DNA of 64,000 bases from Leishmania martiniquensis (lineage: Eukaryota > Euglenozoa > Kinetoplastea > Trypanosomatida > Trypanosomatidae). Under the pieces are notes generated by a model that saw nothing but the letters and a program-made list of their open reading frames with translations, did no database searches and had not been told where the DNA came from. The translations under genes were made by a program, and so were the position numbers. Below, in pieces: positions 20,555 through 30,800 of this stretch; positions within the stretch are counted from its first letter, which is position 1; every line of letters begins with the position of its first letter. The stretch lies in assembly GCF_017916325.1 (NCBI RefSeq), contig NC_090137.1, forward strand, positions 248,001 to 312,000, read 5' to 3'.

Positions 20555-23500
20555 CTACGCGGTAAGTTCTGAATCAGGCGACGACTGCTGACCCGTCAGC
20601 TTTGACGAGTCGAGCGATGGAGAGCTTTCGCCGTCGGAGTGTAAGTCAAAGCTGCCACGGGCATCTGCGCAGCAAAGGGCCCCGTTGTTGCTTGGCGCGT
20701 TGGAGATGACTTGGTGATTACCACCGGCGCTGCCGAGTCCGCCGCCTGCTCGGCTGCCAAGTCCGTTGCGGTGAAACGCTTGCTGCTGTTGCTGCGTGTG
20801 ACGGCGACGCGCCACCACTTCCACCATCCAGGCATGAATAGAGGTGTCTCGGGGTTGCAGGATAGGGTGGTAAAAAAGCTCCGCCGCCGTGCTGCGCGCG
20901 TTGGGATTGCGCTGCAGACAGGCGAGGAGGAAATCGCGCACGCCCGGCACGTCGCATGCAATGAGTAGCTCACTGTTCTCGCCCATGGCACGGTAGTACT
21001 CGCACATTTCCGGAAGACCCAACGCGTGCTGTGGCAGCTCCACAGAAAGCACCTCGGCGGCGATGCAGCCGATAGACCACACATCGCAGGCGCGCCCGTA
21101 CGGTTCCCCCACTAAGATCTCAGGCGCCATGTACGCGAACGTGCCCTTGATGAGTCGCAGGTCTCCGCCGTGCTTGTGCACAGCGGTGCCGAAGTCTGTA
21201 ATCTTGATGTGCCCCTGTCGAAAGAGGACGTTGTCCGGCTTCAGGTCTCGATGCACGATGCGCATGTTGTGCAGGTATGAAACGGCACTGATGATCTCTC
21301 GCAGCAGCTGCTTGATCTCCGGCGGGTTGACCAGCTTTCCGCTGTGAATCAGCGAGCTCAGTGAGCCGCCGGTGCAGAGCTCCATGAAAATGGAAATGCA
21401 GTTGTCGTCGCGCTCGCAGTAGTAATACCGCACGATGTTCGGATGCTGCAGTGAGCTCATAATCTCCACCTCCTGCGCGATCTCGCGCAGCTGTGAGCCA
21501 CCAGCGGTGGCCGCCACCCCACCCGCCTCTTCCTCCACACCTGCCGCCCCGGGGGGCGCTGCAGAGTTCGAGCCGCCTGTAAGGGAGACGCCGCCGGCAC
21601 AGGCCCCAGCCACTCCGCTGCTCCCTTGCAGTGCCTGCTGCTCCTCGTCTTGGCTCGAGTCCTCCTTCAAGTACATACGCTTCACTGCGCACTTCACCCC
21701 TGTATCCTCCATCTCTGCTTCGAACACGTTGCCAAAGGCACCCCCACCGAGTCGGCGGCCGAGAGTGTATGGCGGAACTTGAAAAGGCTGCGACGGGGGC
21801 TGCTGCTGCTGGCGCTGTTGCTCCTGCTCGAGAAGCACTGGGAACGAGACGCAGTCGAGCGCCGAATCCACGCCCACACCAGCCAGCAAGAGAGCGTTAA
21901 AGGCGGTGCTAGAAAACGGAATCAGCAGCCGGGCAGACAGAGGCACGCTGGCCGGGTACGCCGTCGGCGAGCTGGAGAAGAAGAAGACAGGGCGCCCCTC
22001 CACTTGCAGCCACGAAAGCGCCATCTCCAGCGCTGCAGACCCCTCCGGCACGTCTGCGGCATGAATCAACATCACCTTGAAGCGTGCGGAGCCGTGCCTA
22101 AACGTGCTGTCAAGCGCCTGAAGGTTTCTGGCGCGCGAAAGCATAAAGTTGTGTTCCCATAGCGCCAGCGCCACTTGAGAAAGCACACTCATATTCCCAC
22201 AGAACAGAAACGCTGTGACGTTGGCATTCCCTGGCACTTCAGCGAGTCCCTGCAGCGACAGCTGCTCCTGCGCCACCCCCTTTTCGCCATCACGCCCCCC
22301 TCGAGTGAGCTGCTCCTGCCTCTCGCTACTCCAGCTGTCAGCGGTGCTCTTCCTCGCCGGCGCCCCAGTGGCGCCACTAGTGCTGCTGGGCATCACTTGT
22401 TTTGTAGGGCTCAGCACCGGCTTGGCACACATGCCCTCGTACACCCGGTGAGACGGCTGCTGCTGCTCAAAGGTCACGCGACTCAGCAAGACCGCATTTT
22501 CGCGATCCCCTTCAAACGCCTGCTCGGCTGTGTCACCAGCCTCCAACGAACGAGTGGCAAGGGAGGCGTAGTTTCCATGCCCCACTGTCACGTCATCTCC
22601 GAGGCTGCTCCCTGCGCAGCCGCTGCGATGCTTCCCACCCTGCGGCCGACCTGGCAGGCGGTAGTAGGGTGGCGCGTTGGCATCCAAGCGTGTGTTGCCC
22701 TCAGTCAGGGCGCGCAGATTGCGCACTGCCAGAGAGACTCCGTCCTCTACGTACTCGTCATCAGCATCCGTGTTGTTGTCACCCGTAGGGTAACCCCTTC
22801 CACCGGTGCCTGCCACGTCCCGAGACACCTTCACCGCACCGAGGTGCCCGTACGCGCTTACATTCTCCCCCTCTCGCTTTTCCTCCATTTCCTCTTCCTC
22901 CATCTTCTGCTGCGCCGCACGTACCGCCTCCTCGCGGAAGTATCTAGCAGCCGTGTCTGCATACGTGTTGTGATGCAATAAAAGCACGGCAACCACCTGC
23001 ATCAAGGCCACCGCCACGCTGAGCGTCACGGAAAGCACAACGCAGACAATGAGTTGGGTACGGCCAAACACAGCCAGAAAGACAATGCACAGAATCGAAA
23101 TAATGAACAAAGCTACCCAGCCGCACGCGACAGCCCATCGGTGTTGTGCACACCCCAGCCACTGTCGCACCGAAAACAAGCAGGTGCTGCGAAGCTGACA
23201 AGTCTGCTCTGTAGAGATGGCGTCGAAAAGGCGTGATGAGACGCAGTCGAACTGGGTGCTGTAGGGACCTTCCTTTTCCCATGTTGACGCGACATCCGCA
23301 ACAAGCAAACGCACCTTCGGCTCTGACCAGCTTACCAAGAACGGGTTCAAGTACACCCCCTCCAACTCGAAGACGGAGAAACCGATACGGCCCTCAAGCG
23401 CATGGAGTTCTTGCTCCTGATTTGGGGACCACGTCGAAACTAGGGATAACGACGCATCGCTCGAGTGGCCGTGATTCTCCTCGAGAGGGGTCTGAGATGC

Positions 23501-24880
23501 TCGACGCTGCAGCTGCAGCTCATTCCACTTGATGATATTGGCAAAAAGGTAGAACAAAGAGGGAACGCATAGCCACTCAAGTTCACCGCGGCAACTGGCA
23601 AGAGAGCGCCCCTCCGCGAGACTGTCTATGCCGCGCTGATGTTCGCCTTGTCTGGAAACATTGCCAACGTGATGCGCGTGTCCATCTCCCCGTGCGGTGA
23701 CGCTTTGCATTTCGGAAACTCCATTACCATACGTGTAGTTCGTTTCGCTACTAGACACACTGTCACTCACCCTACTTTCGATGTGGCGATGAAGGGGATT
23801 TGCGGCTCTAGCTGCGCTGCTTGTATTGCCACCGTCACCTGCATGTCCCGCGGAGAAGCCTGTCTGCTCCTTGTCGCTTGCCCCCAGCATCTCCTTCAGA
23901 AACCGGGCGCTTCGTCGGCCGCGACTGGGGCTGTCGCGCGTGTCAGTTGTGGTAGCATCACCGGCTACAATACTCGTATCCAGCAAACGGCCGGCGCGAG
24001 CACCAGCGGCGGGCTCGGCACTTGGAACTTTTGCCTCCGCAACTTTTCCAGATCTGGATGCCCCTCTAGGGCCGCTACCTGGTAACTCTGCTTCGACGCA
24101 GACAACAGGCGTTGTGCCACTAGCAACAATCGCTGTTGCAGGCATGTCACTGCTTCGGTGACACAGAGATCCAGTCTCCGTAGAAAGAAGTCGGACTTGC
24201 TGGCGCGACGGTTGCATGCGCCTCTCTGCCTCGGTAGCGATCTTCCTTGGGTCAGTGCTCATCTCGCCATGTGCTACTGAGGGTATTTCTGTCTCAGCTT
24301 TTGTCGAAGCGATCACTGCTGCGGTCGCCGATGTGTTCCTGTGGTAGGGATTGCGAGAGACACAGGCGCTGTCACTGAAGGCGGGTCGACCAGCGGTGGA
24401 AACTGGTATTTCCACGGCCTTGAGATTTCTGTGTACCTGTCCAGCCTTTGCACCGTCATCCTCTGCCCGGTCGTGATGCAGGGCAAAGGTTGCAGTGCTA
24501 ATCTCTGACTGGCTGTATGAGCGGCTAGCCAAAGTTCGACTCTGCTGAGTATGGCCATCAGTATCTGAATTGTCACGTTCCTCGTGACTGGTGCCCTCAG
24601 CTGGACGCTGCTTGCCACTTCCCCCAGAGACGTGATTGTTTTGTGAGACGGTATTTCTGCTGGGCGCAGTGCTCTGCACTGTGACCCCACCGTCGTACTG
24701 TTTATGAACAGATAAAGAGCATCCCCTTGCCTGATCGGCTGCCGGTACCTGCTTCGTTCCTGGTACCGAAGAAGTCCGCCGCGGAGCTGTTGTCGCTTTC
24801 AGAAACGCCACAGTGGCGTGCGCGCCGCTTTTGTCTCTTTTTGCGCTTTCCCTATGTCTGCCGCCATCAGAGGCTTCCAT
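20555..24880 (-). CDS. Membrane-anchored STE11/MAPKKK-like protein kinase with receiver-like domain, 1441 aa
   Basis: Serine/threonine protein kinase. The ATG at 24880-24878 (MEASDGGRH) is chosen; an upstream TTG in the same frame is not credible. Residues 1-about 430 are polar, Ser/Thr-rich and likely disordered. Two adjacent membrane spans lie at about 588-605 and 609-635. A charged linker follows. Residues about 887-1004 alternate strands and helices like a response-regulator receiver, but His940 stands where the phospho-acceptor Asp is expected. The kinase domain spans about 1038-1342: glycine loop LGGGAFG 1044-1050, VK with Lys1067, HRD at 1210-1212 in HRDLKPDN, DFG at 1229-1231, GTFAYMAPE ending at Glu1254. 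All catalytic residues are present. About 60 residues rich in Gly/Ala/Ser are inserted between Lys1067 and helix C. GTFAYMAPE and MELCTGGSLSSLI are typical of STE/MAPKKK kinases. It is the first gene of the minus-strand unit in this window. Confidence 0.93.
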   Translation of the reverse strand: MEASDGGRHRESAKRDKSGAHATVAFLKATTAPRRTSSVPGTKQVPAADQARGCSLSVHKQYDGGVTVQSTAPSRNTVSQNNHVSGGSGKQRPAEGTSHEERDNSDTDGHTQQSRTLASRSYSQSEISTATFALHHDRAEDDGAKAGQVHRNLKAVEIPVSTAGRPAFSDSACVSRNPYHRNTSATAAVIASTKAETEIPSVAHGEMSTDPRKIATEAERRMQPSRQQVRLLSTETGSLCHRSSDMPATAIVASGTTPVVCVEAELPGSGPRGASRSGKVAEAKVPSAEPAAGARAGRLLDTSIVAGDATTTDTRDSPSRGRRSARFLKEMLGASDKEQTGFSAGHAGDGGNTSSAARAANPLHRHIESRVSDSVSSSETNYTYGNGVSEMQSVTARGDGHAHHVGNVSRQGEHQRGIDSLAEGRSLASCRGELEWLCVPSLFYLFANIIKWNELQLQRRASQTPLEENHGHSSDASLSLVSTWSPNQEQELHALEGRIGFSVFELEGVYLNPFLVSWSEPKVRLLVADVASTWEKEGPYSTQFDCVSSRLFDAISTEQTCQLRSTCLFSVRQWLGCAQHRWAVACGWVALFIISILCIVFLAVFGRTQLIVCVVLSVTLSVAVALMQVVAVLLLHHNTYADTAARYFREEAVRAAQQKMEEEEMEEKREGENVSAYGHLGAVKVSRDVAGTGGRGYPTGDNNTDADDEYVEDGVSLAVRNLRALTEGNTRLDANAPPYYRLPGRPQGGKHRSGCAGSSLGDDVTVGHGNYASLATRSLEAGDTAEQAFEGDRENAVLLSRVTFEQQQPSHRVYEGMCAKPVLSPTKQVMPSSTSGATGAPARKSTADSWSSERQEQLTRGGRDGEKGVAQEQLSLQGLAEVPGNANVTAFLFCGNMSVLSQVALALWEHNFMLSRARNLQALDSTFRHGSARFKVMLIHAADVPEGSAALEMALSWLQVEGRPVFFFSSSPTAYPASVPLSARLLIPFSSTAFNALLLAGVGVDSALDCVSFPVLLEQEQQRQQQQPPSQPFQVPPYTLGRRLGGGAFGNVFEAEMEDTGVKCAVKRMYLKEDSSQDEEQQALQGSSGVAGACAGGVSLTGGSNSAAPPGAAGVEEEAGGVAATAGGSQLREIAQEVEIMSSLQHPNIVRYYYCERDDNCISIFMELCTGGSLSSLIHSGKLVNPPEIKQLLREIISAVSYLHNMRIVHRDLKPDNVLFRQGHIKITDFGTAVHKHGGDLRLIKGTFAYMAPEILVGEPYGRACDVWSIGCIAAEVLSVELPQHALGLPEMCEYYRAMGENSELLIACDVPGVRDFLLACLQRNPNARSTAAELFYHPILQPRDTSIHAWMVEVVARRRHTQQQQQAFHRNGLGSRAGGGLGSAGGNHQVISNAPSNNGALCCADARGSFDLHSDGESSPSLDSSKLTGQQSSPDSELTA

Positions 24881-27558
24881 TCCGCCGATTAAGTGCAAAG
24901 TTGAAAGCCTAAGCTACTAGCGGATGTTTGGCCAGCCCCTACTTCAGCGGATGCGCTCAGCTGCAACCAAGCAAGAGGGCAAATAGATCGATTGCTCTAC
25001 AGAGAATCCTGGCTTGAAAGCTCTGCAGAGAAAGTCTTCAGGCACCTTAAGAAAGCGTTTCGAGAACACGGGGCTAAGTTCCGTTATCAGTAACCCACCA
25101 CATGCGCTAGCGCGGGCTCTCTCACTTACCGGTACGCCGATATCAAGAAGCCGAACCTTTCAGTCGGTGGTCGGAGCCCCGCTTATGGCTACTAACGCAG
25201 ACGAGAGCGCTTTGCCTCTCCGAAACAAAAACGTAACCGAGGAGACTGAACTGTAGAAGGTGGAGCCTCAAGACGGTGGGACTCCGGCTCGTAGAGGAGC
25301 GTTCGATCTCAGTAGAATGCTGTATCGGTCGTCACGCCACCTAAAAGCGGCGAGGGTCACAAGCAGTCGCAGTTTAAGATTTAGAGAAAATAGGCACCAG
25401 CGTACGAAAAAGTGAAAGATAGTAATGCAAATAGCGAGGCAGCAGAAAAGGGGGGACAGAATCAGAGAGCTTTTCTGCATTAAACAGGGGCCGCAAGATC
25501 ACCCGACTTTTGGCGAAAGAGTCCCCTTCCCTCACTGCACATAGAATATGGCCACTAGAAAAGAGAACTCGGGCTGTGGATACCCGAGTGGGAGCGGCAG
25601 TGCCTTTGGTAGTGTTTGAAAGTATGCACCCGATGTTACATGCGTCGTTCCCTTATTAATGTTTTTTTTTCGCGTAAAAACCGCTAAAAGACGCTAGTTG
25701 ACTGCTACTTTTACCCCTCCCCACTGGCACCGACTCGGGCCCCTGGGTCTATCCAAAGAACCTTGTCACTCTGGAAGCAAAACAAGGTGTGTGCGAAACG
25801 CCTCCAAGTTACACCAAATGAGTCACGGAGAACCACTCATTACCAGATGCGAAAAGTTCTTCCGACCATTCTGAAACATTTGCTCACAAGCTGCCCAGAG
25901 AGGTTAAAGCTGGGTAAAGCTTGAGCGTGAGAAGCGATCGCTCTCGTAATAGACTCGAGAGGCTTCATTTGCTCCACTCTAACTGACTCCCTGTGTGTGT
26001 GTGTGTGATTTGCGTAAATACTACACTCCCTTCACTCTAACTTTGATAGTTAGAAAGCCGCCGGCCACCCTATACGACCACTCCCCCAAGCCTCTCTACA
26101 AAGCAGCCGAGAGAAAAGAGCAATGCTAAAATCTGGTAACTCAATAACATTGTTACAATCCCCGTGGGATTTACTCCCCTAGATCGCTATAGCCATAATT
26201 TACGGTAAAGCATTGAGACAGCTACGTACGGGCGGAAACAGGCGGCTCCGTCAGACGTGCGCTGTAGAAAAATCCGATCACGCAGGTATCCCTAGTCGAG
26301 CATCTTTTTCGGAATATCAGCGCGCCCCCCTTAACTACCTCGTAGAGCTATGCGCGCTTTCACGCAAACATGCACTCCGCTGCTCGGTGTTTCTAGTAAT
26401 GATATAGTCATATATTTCAAAGAAGCGGCAGACACAACAATGAACACACCGCGCGCCCCGCCTTACCTTGGCCATGTCGCGCATCGAGCACATTATAGGC
26501 CACAAGCCAAAAAGGAGAATGCGCTGAAGTCGTCACAAAGCCGGTTGTACCGCAAGCCGTCCTAGCCGCTACTCCACCCTCCAACGCCAAACCCCTAGGC
26601 TGAACTTTCAGTAGATCGCCCTCGACGGTGCGAAGCGATGAGCAAGCAGTACTCTCTTAGTTCTTATTCCCGCTCTCCCGACGCCACAAGCTGCACTAGA
26701 ATGCAAGACAGCGGCTAACTAAAGCAGTGTCTCAAGGTACTCCTTCAGTTACTCCCTTTTTTGTGCTTTGCTCAGGTGCACATCCCTTCTTTGACCAGTG
26801 AAAAGGCTACTCCGCTGCAGCGGAAGCCTGCGTTCGGAGCACAGCGGTACAGGTAGTCCTTCGTCTTTCGACAGAAACGGTGTCAGAAGCTCAGCTGCAG
26901 TCGTCTATTCGTTCATCAAGAGCGAATCGCTGACCGGTTGAGACTAACACCGAAATTATGCGGAGCACTCATGGGTACATAAAAGGCGCCGAGGTTCCCC
27001 ATAAGCATCCTCGTTCTTCCATGAAGCGGCGCACCTGCGCCCACCACCACCTACCGCGACACCCAAGAGCCCCTCTACACCTATTGATTGACGCCAGTTG
27101 GAGTGCACACATGGCTAAAAACCAGGGAGGGAGCCACAGCAATTTAACCCCAATGTCTATTAGCATATGAAAACTGTTTCACTTCCTAACCCGCCCAGCC
27201 CCCATGCAAGACGCAACAAAAACACAACGCCCAAAGCGCAGAAAAGGTCAAGTCTTTCCACACACACCTGAAGTCTACCAGAGCACAAACAAAAATTAAT
27301 AGACCTCTTTTCCCAGGTTACTGGTATAGGGTAACCACGAAGGACTTTCCGGTGCACAGCCCCTCGATGTACACAACACCCGCCCACCGCTCGGAAAGGG
27401 AAAAAAGGCCAGTACAACCTCCCCGCTTCCACACCACACACAATCATGACGCCCAGTTCGAGAGCCCCAGTGAGCACCAACGCTGCGCGACCCGCCCCGC
27501 ACCATTTTTAGTCCCACTTTGAGCCCGCAGAGCACTGCTTTCGTCTCTCGCCCAGAAG
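24881..27558. other. Gene-free, less GC-rich stretch upstream of the first gene of the unit
   Basis: No ORF with coding character and no RNA gene found by eye on either strand. The base composition is visibly less GC-rich than the coding part to the left and the SL array to the right, and microsatellites are few (a short GT run near 25993-26007 and T9 at 25662-25670). As the region directly upstream of the first minus-strand gene it is the place to expect Pol II initiation for this unit; this is an inference from position. Confidence 0.55.
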
Positions 27559-27877
27559 TCCTCAAAACCAGCCGCGCTTTCCTAACTTTGCACCCCCCCC
27601 AACCTCCTCGCACAGGGGCGCCCACCAGGTTCTAAAAAGCGATGGGCACCTGTTGCGGCACTGCCGGCGTAGCCGTCGGAAAGCCGCCCCGCCCCGCGCC
27701 GGCATCTGCCCGGTGCACCCCGCCCGCAGCGCAGCAGCCCCCCCTCGCCCACCAGCAAATGGCGATGGCCAAGGCCAGCGCGCCCGAGTGACGGCCAACA
27801 CCGCCACCCAGCACCTGGCCACCGCCCCGGTTCGCCATCAGCAGCGGCCCCGGAAGAAGCCAGAAGATGCGGCGTGA
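27559..27877 (-). repeat. Direct repeat copy A (319 bp), dispersed repeat family
   Basis: Identical to the copy at 33465-33782 except for a C run (8 here, 7 there), and in the same orientation. It begins TCCTCAAAACCAGCCGCGCT and ends AGAAGATGCGGCGTGA on the plus strand. Flanking sequences on both sides differ, so these are the repeat limits. Related to the diverged copy at 18461. ORFs crossing it are not believed to be genes. Confidence 0.85.
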
Positions 27878-30800
27878 CAAAAAAAACCCGCCCCCGGCAA
27901 AAAAATTGCCATCCCACGATGCAGCGGAAAAAAGGGGTAGCAAGAGCAGCGATAGCGCACATCCAAACATAGCGCCGCCAAAGAGGACGCAAAAGGGGTC
28001 GCGGACGCATTTTTAGTAGAGGAAGCAGCCCGTTTGTGAAAGAACGAGACGGGGGAGCCCACCCGGCGCTCGGCGGCTATTCTCGCAAAAGTGTTCGTGC
28101 TTTGTGGTTGCGTAATTTCGTAGGGGGCGGGTGCTTGCTGCAGAGTGGATTTTGAAAGGCGAACGAAAGAAACACCCGAACCCTTGGTGTGCGTAAAATC
28201 TTACCGAATGGCAAACCTGATTTCTGCGCTCTGCCTTTCCCTTGCTTGTGCCCAACCCGCCTTGGGTAAGTACTGCTGCACGTGCGTTCTTGAAGGGGTC
28301 TGGATCACGGCCTTCCGGTTTTCGTTGCCTGCTCTTCAGTTGGCGCGGGGCCCCCTACGAAACCCTATGCGATAGCCAAGGAAAAAAATGGGGAAAAGAA
28401 GAAACACATAGGACTTTTTCCGCACCTGTTTACTGAGAACTTCTGTTTCTCTTCGAAAAGTGCTTGGCAAAAAAACACAAGCTATCATCACCATAAGCTT
28501 ACGCAATGACAACGGGGAGTTGAAGCGATCTTTGCAACACTGCGTGTTCAAACCGCGCTCTTTGCAGAAAACTTCGTGCCTAGGCCAATCCTTTTTCTAT
28601 TGACTACGCGTTGAAAAATAAACCGCAGCAGCACAATCGCCTGTTTTTTATCAAAAAGGGAGGTCGGCAAGGCCGCGGCGGGAAATGAATGGGCCGGCGC
28701 AGCAAAAAGGGGGCCCTTGTTCTTCTGCTAAGCGGGGTAAAACGATGTGTAAATGACGGGGGCGCCCTGATTCAGCACGAGTTCTTTTTTCGGAAGGCTG
28801 GGTCCTTGCTCTCGTGTGTGTGGGCCGCGGGCTGGGGGAAATGCAGGCGCCTTTCCAGAAGGGCCATTCCCCAAGAGGTTTTCTAATGTTGAGAACAATA
28901 CCTAAAAGGTTTTTTGCCCACGAAAGAAAGGCGTGTCGTTTCAAAGCCGGGCTCGTGCACAGCGCCATTCTTGGAAAGGCCCCGAAACCGCACGCCAAGG
29001 GCGCAGCAGGCCGGGCTTCACCCTCAGCAATCCAAAAAGCACCCTCGGCTTTTCAAAGGGACATGCCCAGCCAACGGGCAAGCGCTTGGGATGGACTTTT
29101 CCAATCCCACCGCGTGGAAATAAGAAATTCCCTGAAATGAACCCGTGACCCTTTTTTTTCGGGGGGTGCCACCGTCTGTGGGCGCGAGGCAAAGCAATAA
29201 CCGCCAGGATTCCGCCCCCTGGGCTTGGTGGAAGCGCGCCTCTTTAGTGAAAAAAGCGCAGAAATTTTTCATCCTACTTTTCCGCCATCGGCCAGTCGCC
29301 CCCAGGGGGCCTTAAAAGAACTTTAGCATTTTTGCAAGGGGGCGGCTTTATTTCTTAACCCCCTGCGCACGCTTGCCTTTTTCCGCCACACAATGGTTTG
29401 CGGGGGCGGTTTGGCGGGGCGCTCGTTGCTGGCGCGGCTTTGGGGGCCGCCCCCCTTTTTCGGACGCAAGGAAAGAAAGCCGCGGCCCCAATTTCGTGTT
29501 TTGCTGGTGTAGCCCTGGTTTTCAGCTCCCTGGGTTTGCCGCGCGGCGAGCGAGGGCCGTTTCTTTTTCGCCAAGGCGACGCCTGGGCCCGGGGCGGAAA
29601 AGGCCACAAACCACCGAAACACCAAACAGCACGCGAAGCACATCCCTAAGTCCCGGGGGTAGGCGCCCCCCGAAGCGACAGAACGGTGTGCGTATGTGAG
29701 GGGGGGGGGCTGGTTTGGCCAAACCTGTTTTTCTGATGGGGTTTAAGGTTTCCCGTGCCAAGAGGCCCATTCCCTTTTTCCAAAGCAAAAAAAGGGGGCC
29801 CAGAGCGACTTCCAACGCTTGCAAAATTGGCCGCCACCCTATAGACCATCTTTCTTTGAGTGCTGGGTGTGGAAAAACCAAACTCGCCACGGCACCACGC
29901 CGCCCGCCCTGGTTCCCACGAATGAGGCTTAGCGCGGCAACCTGGAAGCTTTTCTTGAGACGTAGAGGTCGCAATGTTACGTGAATGGCGTTCACTACTG
30001 AGGAAAAAACGGTTGAAGAAAGCCGAATTTGATTAGTTGGAATGCAAAGGGCTTGCACCTAGCGTTTTCCGGGTGGGGGATTTGTGCCCCCGGGGGGGTT
30101 GCTCGAAGGGGCTCGCAGCCTCTGTGGGTTTTTTAAACCGCAGGCGAAAGGGTGCAGGCTCATGGCCGACTTTTCCCGCCACACCATATGCCAAGGCGAA
30201 GATCCCCCCAAAACCCACATTGGGTATCTTGAAATTCATACGAAGGAATAATCAAGAGCATCGGGATATAGGGGTCAGAAAAGCGCCGGCTGCAACGGGA
30301 AAGCGCCTCTAATACGGGCTGTGTCCTTGTGCCGGGTCGAACTAGAGGGGGTCTTGCACGATAATTTGGCAAAGGCGGCGGCGCCAAAACGCGGGGCGCG
30401 CTTTTTCTGGGTGCGGGAAAGGTGGGCCCGGTGCCGTGTGCAATGGGGCGCTGGGGTGTCGACGGCCGCTCGGCTTCGCTTGGTGATGTCTCTGGGTGGC
30501 CTGTTTCTTGCGGGTTTGGGGCTCCGAGAAAGTGCTTCCAGGCCGCTCCCTTTCTAATGCCGCCCCGCGGCAGAAAATGAAGCGACTTGAGGCTCTCGGG
30601 CGGCGCCCCGCACCGTTTTGTCGCATTCCTTTTTTCCTAACGCGGCTTTGGTTCGGTGCCTCGGGCGCCCTGCTTCCAAGACCCTGCATTACAGGAGGGC
30701 GGTGCGCCAGGGAACTTTGGATGCCGGCCATCAAATATGCGGGCATTTTCCCGGGCGTCGTAAAATGCAGGCCCTCATAAAAACGGACTGCGTCTGCTAA

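Noticed and set aside
28467..28565. tRNA-like T-arm (GCGTG, loop TTCAAAC, CGCGC) with a possible acceptor stem
   Set aside because: No acceptable A box or D arm, one mismatch in the acceptor, and the length (about 99 nt) would need an intron or long variable arm that cannot be placed. Not a credible tRNA.
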